Positions 47,601-59,600 of a DNA stretch of 64,000 nt are shown here, piece after piece. The stretch spans positions 3,294,693-3,358,692 of the forward strand of contig NZ_AP014545.1 of NCBI RefSeq assembly GCF_016592435.1, written 5' to 3'. The stretch's first letter is position 1. The number at the start of each line of letters is the position of its first letter. A program made the translations under genes and the position numbers. This DNA comes from Amphritea japonica ATCC BAA-1530 (lineage in GTDB: Bacteria; Pseudomonadota; Gammaproteobacteria; Pseudomonadales; Balneatricaceae). The notes under the pieces were generated by a model. That model did not search any database, was not told the origin of the DNA, and worked only from the letters and a program-made list of their open reading frames with translations.

Positions 47601-50600
47601 GTGAATTGGCAGCCCCCGGGGTCAGTCGCTGCACGTAAGCGGTATTAATACCCGTTAATGCATCTCCTGATGATGTTACCGTCAAAGCAAGACTGGTATC
47701 AGTTACATCCACCAGGCTTACCCGCCAAGGCTTTTGTGTACTTCCATCCCCACTGGCCGTTACATCATTGATTCCATCCAACGCTTCCAGCTGACTTTCA
47801 ATATGGTCACGTTTTTGTTGATCTGTCAGTGCTTTCGGCGTAATACCGTCAGCTTCTACACCCCGTTCTATCGTTGTGAAGTCAACAACGGCTGTAAGAC
47901 TGTTATAACCAAAGGTAACGCTCTCGCCAGACAGTTCTAACTCATAATCCGCGGTGGATACTTCAGCATCTAACTGAATAGTATCGTCACTATCACTACC
48001 CTGAAGAATGACAGAATCGGTCTCTATACCCTGACCACTATCAACCACTCGCACATTAGATGAACCACTTACCGTGCCACTTAAGGTTATCGTATATTCA
48101 TCGCCGCCCTCTGTACCATCAAGAACAGCCTGTTTCGTAAAGTTACCAATGCTGAATTTATCGTTATAAGCACTACCATACAGATAAAAATTATCAAACA
48201 GACTAATGCCATTACCATTCGCATCCGACTCTATCTCAGTCGGGCGGTCAGTAATCAATTCATAGTCACCGTTTTCATCTTCTTCCATACGTTTTTGATC
48301 GAACGTAATCGACAGGCTGGTATCCGTCAGTACAAATACGCTATCGGAAATACCAAAAGACTCAATCAACGTGTTCTCTGAAACGCCGGTACCGCTATTA
48401 ATAAAGGTATCAACACCCTCACCACCGGTCACTCGGTTAACACCATCACCCACATCAATTTTATCGACAAAGAGACTACCAACAATCTGGTCATTACCAC
48501 TGCCACCGGAAAGGGTTAGCTCATCAACTACCCGGCTCAACAGTACATCCTTACCTTCAACAACATCCGGACGGTTAGGCACATTGCCCGCCAGCAGCGT
48601 ATCGTTACCACCTCGGGCATCAATGTTGACCGTATCGTTGATATCCTCAGAAATCCCTGCATCCAGCGACAGGTTTCTCAGGGTAATGACGACTCCATCG
48701 TTATCGACTCCATCATGTGTATGAGTGACCTGCATCACATCGAAGTTGATCTGTTCGAGGTTTTCAACACCCCGGTTAATGATCTCATTACCCACTACAA
48801 AACGATCATTTACATTGCTACTGTCGGAGCCATAAATACTGATCGAATCGACCGATTCATCAGTAATAATACGTGGGTCCAGGAACCAGTCTTGCGTATT
48901 AGTTTTAACCGCTACGCCTGCATCATTAATTTCCCAGACATCTTTCAGAATCTGACGTGGAACCTGACGTTCAATTACCTGGAACGCTGACAGGAATTCT
49001 CCAGTACTGTTCGTATTAGTATCGATATCAAAGACAGCGGCGATACCGCCATCCATCATGGTGGTCCATTCACCATTCTGTTGCAGCTGTTCAACTACTT
49101 TCATCAGGCTGACGTTCTCGGTTGACGAAACGCCACCGATGGCCTTAGCTGCACTGTCGTAAACAGGCTTGAGTACAAAATTAAAATAATCTATCGCGGC
49201 AAGTGATGGGTCTGCCACGTCCATGCGAATATGCAGCACAGTATCGGGAGCGGCACCATCCGGATCAACAAATTCGGTTACAACCACCTGATCAGCAGAA
49301 GGAGTATCCCCTATTGCTGCAATATGTCCCGCGGCCAGATTAAAAGCAGAACCATCCAGCAGTTGTGCATAAGTCACCTGCTGAGTCGTACCATTTCCAT
49401 AGGTAAGTTCGTAAGTATCAAAACCTTGAGGAATACTTAGCTCTTGTTGAATATTTTGCTGGAACGCATTACTTACCTGAACAGTGGTCGCTCCACCACT
49501 GCTGCGGGTACCTGAAAATTCAAAATACTGATCAACACCCAGAGTTTGCCCAAGATCAACACGCCAGCCGCCATTCTCAGCGGTGACAACAACAGCAGTA
49601 GCGCCTGTTAATGTTTCAAACGCACTTTTAAGCACTGCAGAATCCTGCACATCGCTAACGGCGATTGAGTTCACAGTGCTACCGGGTGTTTTAATACTCA
49701 GTGTAACGCCAGTGACACCAACCATAGCTGGCACTATAAACTGCTCGGTATCCTGCATTGTTTCAGCAGCGGCACGATCGAAGATCAGCTCATCTGACGT
49801 CAGGGTATAAGACTGCCATGGCAGTTCAACGGTCAAATCACCGGCCAACGCACTATACGCAGCAACCTGCATACCATTTTCACTGGTGGCGAAGCTGATC
49901 GTCCAGTTACCACTGCCGTCATCAACTACTGACACATCACCGACACTGATCGCATCGTTGGTCTCAATCTCAGTGATAATTGCAGCCGCAGTTGTAGACG
50001 TCAGATCAACCGATTGAAGTGTTGCGTAACGTATCTGCCAGCTAACCCCAGCAGCAGGATCGGTATCCGTTATAGTAATAGTACTCGCGACAACATTTGT
50101 CAGTGCTTCAATTTCAGCTCTTACATCCGCTTCTGACTGAGTAGAACTAGCACGGTTTTCAACCATCTGCGTGTAGATTTCTACTAAACCACTGCTCTGA
50201 TCCAGCGTTAAATCAAACTGCTTGTTAGTAACATTAACCAGCGTTTCACCGACATACGTACTAATATCTGTCGTTGTTTCAGTAGCACCGGCATGAGTAA
50301 TTTCCAGGCTTTGAGCCAGGGCACTATCAAACGTTATCTGCCACTTACCGTTAACAATAGAAATATTCGCCTGACCAAGGCCTAATGCCGCGAATGCGGC
50401 ATTGACGTTAACCTGATCAGAGGCATCATCGCCAGATAGATCAATAATTTCTGCCGTGCCACCCCCGTAGCTCAATGAAGCGGTAGTAATCTGCGCCCCA
50501 ATAGCATGTGCGAAGGTATAAACATATGAACCGACAGGCGTTGGAGTTGCACCAGTGGACGACTGCATCGGTCTTTCAAGTTCACTTGGCACAGAAAATA

Positions 50601-53600
50601 CCCAGTTGCTACCATCATCGGTAACAACGACATCCCGGCCCGTTAATTCATTAATTACAGAGCTAACATTTAACAGATCCTCGGCATCAGTTCCGGACAG
50701 ATCAAAGACCTGATAGCTACCGTTGTAGAACAGATAATCCGCATTTTTATCAATGCTGTATGTAACAGCTTCAGTTGGCGTTACTCGTTCTGAGATCGCC
50801 CAACTAGGTTCATCATTGGTAACTGTCTGTACCAGTTTAATATCTCCAACAGCGGAGAAATCATTCAAAATAGCCTGCAGAGCAGCGGTCGCTTTAGAAT
50901 AATCAGGATTAGTTGCCAGTTGCGCTTCAGCAACAAATGCGCCAACCGTAGCCAAGGACACGCTTTCAGTACCATACATCAGCGTTGAGCCGGCCATCCA
51001 TTCAGCCCAGTCCAGGTTATCCCCTGTCAGCAGGGATTCAACTGCAACAACCGGTTCTGTGCCATTGAACAGATAATCAACCGTGCCAGCACTGAAGCTG
51101 GTTGCACGGTAGAAGGTCTCAATAACCTGAGTATCTTCAATACTGTAAAGAACACCGTTGTGGTCCTGAGTTTCATAACTATAGGCTAGCGAATCAGTAG
51201 CGCCGGTAAAGCTCCAGGCACCATCGACCGTTGCGGCAAGATCAGTAACCGTAATTCCGTTAAATGCAGCATTAGTATCAATAACCGCTTGCACCTGAGA
51301 GGCGTTCATCCAGGAATAAACCTGAACCGTATTCGCCGACCCTAGCCCGTAATTTATACCTGCATCATTCTGATAACCAACATATAAAGTAACGCGATCA
51401 AGCCCCTGACCAATCTCAATTTCTTGCGTGCCGGTAGCAGGATCTGCAGGAATAAAATGGCTGGTCAATAGAGGATCACCGGTGACCGGGTCATACTTGT
51501 AATCGCCCGACGCTAAGCTGGCGCGATAGAAATAATCAGCTTGCTGTGCATTCAGGCCACTATTGGCTACAGCGGTATCAGCCAGAGTAACAGTGCCATT
51601 ATTAGTCAGACTAAACAGTTCGTAGTTAGCGTTCGGATCAACCTCAAGACCAATATCAGCCAGATCCAGAATCCAGCGATTTTGATTTCCATAGGAGCCT
51701 AAGTTCAGATCATCAGCCTTAATTTTCTGGCTTTCAGAAAGGCCTAACGCAGTATTCAAAGCTGCGGCAATACCCGCCGCGGTATAACTGGATACCGTAA
51801 TATCCTGATCCATATAGGTCAGAGTGACGCTGGAGCCTTCAGGGGCATAAGGCAGGAACTGCAAATAGTTATTAGCACGGGAACCATACTTATTATTCTC
51901 AGCATCCCGATCGGCCAGGTACATCATCTCCTGACTGGAACCCGCATCCACATCGATAGAGGTCAAATCAGTGCCGATTACGTCATCGATCTTCAGCGTA
52001 TCCGCACCATTTTCCATCGCCAGCGTCAGCGCTTCCACACCAGTCAGCGTAATATGGTCAAGGGTGTCGGTCGTGTTGTTCGCATCACTCGCTTTGACTG
52101 TATCCAATGTCTTAGGGGTTAAGCCAGGCGCAGAGTCAACGGCCAGCACAGCATCACCGTTGCTATCATAGATATAGACGCCCTGATCTGTGGCAACATC
52201 ATTCTGATCTACCAGTGTCGCACTCAAACGGTCTGTACCACTGCCACCATCAACAGACAGCGTAGTACCAGGTTCATACAACCATTCGACTACATCATCT
52301 CCAGCACCCGCTTTTACAATGCCGGAGCTTTCCAGCGCATCGATAACATCGTTACCCATACCCGCATCAACGTAGTTCGCACCCTTGCCGCCATTAAGGC
52401 TATCGAAACCTTTACCCGCAAAGACGGTATCATCGCCGTCACCCGTGCTAATAAGATCACCGTGACGGTTCAGTAACACAATACTTTCCGGATCAAGTGC
52501 CTGAGCAGCCAGACCAACAGCGGTCAGCGTGCCATCAGCCATGTAATGATCCATCGCTAGCGGCGTACCATCCGCATTGTAATAAACACTGATGACTTTG
52601 TTATGCAGATCAGGATCATAACTACCAAAATAGGTGCCTACGCTGACAACTGCATCATCGGACTTATTGCTGTACACGATAGCAACGGTTTCGTCGCCAC
52701 CTTCAACATAATCTTTTCCACCATAACTAAGTAGCACATCTGCGCCGCCCTTATTAGCAGCAGACTGAGCTTGAACACCAGCAAGCGTTGTACCTGTAGC
52801 ATTCGGTGCGCCGGTAGCAGCTGCAGCACTGGTCGCAGCAGCAATAAAGGCATTGACCTGTAGCAGATCAAGCGTGCTGTCGCCGTAGATAAAGTCGGTA
52901 TTATCGCCACCCATAATGGTATCGCGACCATTGCCACCAAAGGCACCGAAGAAACTGTAATTATGCTGTTCGCCGTCCAGGCGCAGACTATCGTTACCCG
53001 AACCACCCTGTGCAATGATATTCGCAACAATAGCCGCAGAAACCTTAACCCGGTCATCATCAGACCCGGCATCGATAACGATATTGCCCGCTATAATGTC
53101 GTTAACGCCGCCGTTAACGGTAATAATGTCATTGCCACTTCCAGAATTTATAGTGATGCCATTGATAGCATCGGCAACAGTATCTTTGTCGTCCAGATTG
53201 ATCTCAATAAGATCACTACCACCAGCAGTACTCAGGTCGATATCCGTAACGTACTCATCGACATTGCTGATACGGTAATGGTCATCACTGGAGGTACCCT
53301 GAGTGGTAATCTTTTTGATCTCACTGGCACGATAAACCTCAACCCGCTGACCAGTACTGACCACCAAAATATCTTCGCCATCGAAGCTGGTGAGTCGCGT
53401 ACTTAACGCGCTCAGCTCAGTGGAGGTGTAATAATCGAAATCGAGGAACCCTTCTCTGAACAATGTTTCAATCGTCCAGTTGGCAGTATCTTCATTATTC
53501 AGTTGCTTAACAGTGTAAGCGTGGGCACCGGCAGAGTCGTCACCGTAATACTTCAACTCCAGCACATCACCAGTTTTTTCAGCGATACGCTCTGGGGCTG

Positions 53601-56600
53601 CGTGGACACACTCCCAGCTAAACTCAGCCAGCAGAATATCAACAAAGCGTTCGGTCGCCTCAAAGATAGTTATTTCAGAGAAACCCAGATCGACACCGAT
53701 CCAGAGGAATACATCGAGAAATAGCGTCAGGGTACCGTGAACATCAAACAGACACTGTGGACCATGACTGATTCGATCGATTAGTTCGGAACCGTAGAAT
53801 TTACCATCACCTATAGGGTCGCCATTATCAAACTGCGTTAGTTTGTCGTTCAGGTCAAAGCCAATTGTAGCTTCAATCCCCCCCATAACACCTGCTTCAA
53901 CAAGACCACCTACACCCAACGATGCAATCGCACCCAGCAGAGCTGACAACACAACTTCATCAAGGTCATTAGCGGTATTCTCCAGACCATGATCGTCCAG
54001 ATAGAAGCCGTTCATGATGCGCCAAATCTCAGATGTAGCGTAACCTGATTCCTGAAATTCGATAAAGCCGGAGGTATCAAAACCAAAATCAAAGAAGGTC
54101 TCAACACCCACGCTACCGATGATCCCAACGTTCAGGCCTGGGTATACCGGATAAGTTTTCTTATAGGTAAATTCAAGGTCGAGGTCAGGCAGATCGTACC
54201 AGAACAGATCAACCGGCTTACCGGTAATCAACCCCAGCGCTGTAGCCGGGTCTTCCAGAATAGGCAGACGGAATCGTTTTACAGGTCCCTCAGCCAGACC
54301 TTTCTGGTCCGGACCCGCTGCTGCGGTCTGAGTAGAACTATTACCTCCTGTAGGTCCGGCACGATTTGCTCCGGTTTCACTCTCTGTCACTTGAGAATCA
54401 GGGTCTTCCAGGAAGTTACCGGTAAGATGGAAATCTCCAAAGTTAATAATTCCACCAATGCTGTCCATAGCATCGATAAATTCAATAGTACTCTTGATTA
54501 TCTGAATGACTTTCTTCGCCGTATCAACGGTCTTAGCAGGCAGTTTCAGGTAGGCCATGTCAATCATCATCAACTTAGCAATACCTAAATCCAGCTCCAT
54601 CGTCAGCAGATCAATTACCGGCCGCATCGGCTCAATAATCTCTTTGATGATGCTCAGTGATTCACCCAGGAAGCTACCCATGATTGAACCCGCATCGAGC
54701 TCGACATCACGCAGCCACACATCTGGATCACCTAGTTCGAAAGCAGCCCCGGTATCAGGATTCCAGGACGCATCAAGAACCTGTTCATACTCGATTCCTG
54801 TAGACATCGATGGCAAAAAGTCAAAAATAGTAGACGCGGTTGCCTGAACATCCGCAGAGGCTACGGCATTGGCATTGATAGCCAGCCCCAGGGTTTCACC
54901 CAGAGTCAGACGACCGTCTCCACCACCCGTCAGATCGACGCCAAGGTGACCCATCAGACTAGCAACACCGGTAAGATCCATCTGCAAGAAGCCCAGCGTG
55001 CCGGTAATAGACCCATTACCCGTATCCAGCTCGGCAACTATATCAACAGCGATCTCTTCACCGCTTTCATTGATACCCGAGGTATCCAGGAATACACCAT
55101 CAGTAGTGCTCAGGCCAAGACCCAGCCCCATCAGATAATCCATCGTGGTATTAATATCGGCGTCAGCATCCAGCCCAAGGCCCGGTAAACCAACAGAGAA
55201 ATCAATCGGCAAACCAACAGGGTCGAGGACTGAATTGACAACGTCAATATTGGTATCACCAACAATCTTCGCACCCTGGCTATCGTAAACAAACTGCTGA
55301 TTACCATCCCAGGCAACCAGATTGCCGTCAGAGTTAAACTCCAACCGATCACCGATCAGGGTACCGCCAAACATCAGATTAAAGGTTAGCTCGCCTTCAC
55401 TGTTCAACAGCAACTGAATATCATCGGCACTTTGTGGCTGTTTAGTCAGTATTTTGCCGTCTTCGGCATACTGCTTCTCACCATTATCATCCAGAATAGC
55501 GGTAACAAAAGAGAGATACTTGTTATCAATGCCTTTCAGGCCTTCGTAGAGTTCCTGACGTAAAGCGCCAAGAATCACGCTGGAAACCTGCGATTCATTG
55601 CGATCAATCATGCCTTGCAGGATATCTTGCAAACCACCATCGCTACCGGTACCCATTACCGAAGTCCGCATGTCACGCAGACTGTCGGCCATAGAAATAA
55701 ACTGTTCACCGCCGATCAGCGGTATCTCAATGGAGGCAATGGAATCGGCCAGGTCATCAATCCCATCGAAGAAACCATTCAGGCCATTAAGCAAGTTTTG
55801 AGGGTTATCCAGCCACTGCAGCAAGCCAAAGCCACCGAAGCCAGGCTTAACAACCATCAGATCATCGGTAGTGAAACCACCAGTATTACTGATACCAAAA
55901 CCAAACGAGGCGTGCAGCAGGTTGTCTGCATAACCATCACCATTGAAATCACCTTCGGTACCACCCATTGGCAGGAAGCCAACACCCGCATCAGTAATTC
56001 CTAAGAAGATAGGCAGATCAATTGTTGCTTCACCTGATGCAGATGCGTTGAACGCTGCGCTACTTAGCTGTCTTAAGCTATAACGCCCATCACTACTGGC
56101 ATTTAAGCCAACATTCGCATTAGCAGAAGCGAGCGCTGCACCACCAGCAATAACAAAGCCGATATCTGGAATAACGCCAGGCATATCGATGGTCGCCTGA
56201 GCATTCAGGTCATTACCCGCGATACTGGCATCAAGATTAATACCGGTATTGTCACCCAGATAGATATAGCTCTGAATATCGGTCGCACTGTCACCAATCA
56301 GCGCTTTTGCATACTCTTTGAAGGCAACCTGGAAGTCGAAAGCCATATCCAGTTCAGCATCAATGGCCAGCTCTCCGTCGGCATTGATGTTTATCGCATT
56401 CGCCAGATCACCAAGTCCCAGATCATCCAGCCCCAGGTCCGCAAGGTCTAAATTGAAAGGAAGCGACAGAGAACCCAGGATATCATCCAGATCCAAGTCG
56501 AAATCAAAATCAATATCTAAATTGAAACCATCCCAGCCCAGATCAAAACTCGGAAGGTTTATCGTTGGCCAGGTGGGCATTAACCCAGCTAGCTGATCAT

Positions 56601-59600
56601 TCAACCACTGCTCTAAACCTTGCAGACCAAAATCAGCATCGACAAGACCATCTAATAATCCACGGAGATCTGTAAAAAGATCATCGATACCATTGATACC
56701 CGGCAGCTTACCGAAGATATCATCCAGCGAAAGATCGATTCCCGGAATCTTCAGGTTGAAATCGAAGTTATCTACCAGAAAACCCAGACCATCACTTAGC
56801 ATCGACAATAACTGTTCAATACTAATATTACCCAAATCTAATATGTCGGATAGATCAGGCAGTTCCCAGTTAAGGTTTGCAGTAAAGAAATCAGCAAGAT
56901 CAGACAAGCTACCCAACGATGGAAGCGTTGGTGTCGACAGCGAAATAACCGGTAAAGTTGGAAGATCGATACCCAGAGCAGTGGTATCCACAACGACAGG
57001 CAAGTCTGCAACAACACCAGTATCAGTATCGATCTCCAGGCTCAATAAAGTATCCAGCGTTGCGGTAGACAGAACACCGCTACTGATAATCCCATCAGTA
57101 GATAACGCAAGGCCCAGATCCAGCGCCAGCTCACCCTTAGGGTCAGCAGCATCCGGCCCACCAATAGCCGCCTTAATCAATCCAAGATCCATGCCTGCAT
57201 AGAGCTCATCATCAAAAATTGACACATCGAAACTTAGTGCAGGATCAGCAATATAGTACTCTGGCGTTGTCTGCGAGGTTGTTTCAACGAGACCCACTGC
57301 GAATGCCATACCTGCAGTCGCCGTCACGTTCGGAGACAAGTCGACATCTAAGCCAGGAATCTGACTCAGGGTCGATCCCAGATCCAGTCCTAGCGACTGG
57401 GTTGTCGATGCCAAATCAAAACTACTACCCACTTCAAGCAAGCGAGTGTTCGGAGTAATACTAAATAACTTATTACCCGTTACCAGGCCATCATCTGTGA
57501 GGCCTAATAAGGTGTCTGTATCAGAATCATTAGTATCATTTGCACTCAAATCGCCCAGCCAGAATACGCTTTTCATAGCAGCGATACGCAGATCCAATTC
57601 AGCAACGATTGTTGCTTTCAACTCTGCAATGACCGCATCGGTATTAGCTGCAGTAGGAGATAACAGAGCTGCCAGGGTATTATCTCCTCCGATCAGAGGG
57701 ACCTGGAAGTCAAGCAGGCTGGTCAGTTCAGTCAACGTTGCGGCATTTTCAACCACACCTTTAAACGCTTCAAGACCCGCAATCAACTGATCCTGCATAT
57801 CGGCTGTCAGAGTTACATTCGCCTGTTCCAGCGCATCAGTCTCTTTCAGGCCGGTGAATTTTTCTACATTGAAGCCCTGTGAACGGCTATCTCCACCTGT
57901 CGCCGCAGCGAGATCTACCTTATTCTCAGCTGCACCAACCCCTCCATCAGAAATACTGATCGCATTTTTAACCGCGGCATCAATGTCGATTGCATTAGCA
58001 TTCTGGCGACCAATATTAACGGTAATATTTTCAGCAACACCGGCAAAATCTAGTACATCTTTGCCTTTATCCAGGGCCTCTTCAATATCATCCTGCCCCC
58101 AACCTGAGGCAAACAGATAGGTATCATCGCCGTCACCGCCACGCAGGGTATCGTTATCACCACCGCCAACCAAAACATCGTTCTCAAGCCCACCTTCAAG
58201 GATATCAGCACCCGCACCACCCTCAAGGCGGTTAGCGTTGTCATCACCTATTAACTGGTCAGCACCGCCGCCACCTATCAGGTTAACAATATTGCTGAGT
58301 TTGGCGATAAGATTGCCAGTGTCATTGTCTTTATATGCCGAACTAAAGGTATTCCCAGCATCTAAGACCGACAGATCAACATACAGATCAACAGCGCTAA
58401 AGTTATCGAAGCTAACGGTATTATCACCGGTTCCACCATCAATGGTGTGTTCGTTACCGGAAGCATCAGTCCAACGGCCAACAAAGAAAGTATTGTTCTG
58501 ATCATCACCTGTCAGAGTGTCTCCACCGTCAGTATCAGAACCATAAACATCCCGAATACCAGTAATAACCCCAAAACCAGTCGCCTGATCTGCCGACAGA
58601 TCAACCGTTACGGCAGTCTTATAACCGTTACTACCATCTGTGCCATTATAGTAATCGAGCGTATTAACCCCTGCTCCTGTATCAAGGTCGCCATTAAACA
58701 AAGCCCCTGAGGTTACAGTAACGGTCTCGTCTCCACCGCCGGTCTTGATATCCCAGTTAGCATCTGCTCCTGAGATATTTATCTTATTTTTTGTTGCGAT
58801 GGGCAGCTCAACAGCGACGGATACATTAGTACCTGTTCCTGAAGATGGCGCTGCAAAAGTAACCTGAAGGTCTTTATTGATAGCGGAGAGATCAAGGATA
58901 TTATTACCGTCATTATCAATAATAGTATCGGTTTTACCCAGCCCTAAACTCACCCAGCTGGAATCTTCCGAATAGGTATCATCATTCAGCCCACCCTGCA
59001 TATCATCGGCGCCGCTACCCCCAATCAGGGTATCGTTACCAGCGCCACCAGTCATCACATCATCACCGGCACCACCTTTAAGGATATCTGCGCCACCTTC
59101 ACCACTGATGGTATCGATTCCATCTCCACCCTCAATGGTGTTCACCTCACCATCACCGGTCAGGGTATCGGCAAAGTCACTACCGATCAGATCATTAACA
59201 TTGGTAATCGTCTTAATCAGAGTACTGCTATTCGCAGTTGCAGCATCGACATTACTCGCAGCAGACAGACTAACATTGACGGCTGAAGCATAATCAGAAA
59301 AATCTAAGATTGCAGAACCCGCACCGCTATAACCGGTGAGTACACCAGGCACAGTCGCTGCGCCTTTAAATACAAAGGTATTTTTGCCGGTACCGCCAGT
59401 AATATTCTCTATACCCGTAGCAATAACTTTATACTGTTTACCATCCACAACAGTAGTCACAGTTACCGTGGTCACACCTGCACTTTCCGTCAAAGTAAAG
59501 ACCAGATCGCTCGTCACCGCTGAAAAGTTAAGTGTTCCACTCTTCGCTACAGCCGTATTGGTATCATCAATGGTAATTTTATTGGCGTAGTAGGTTTTAC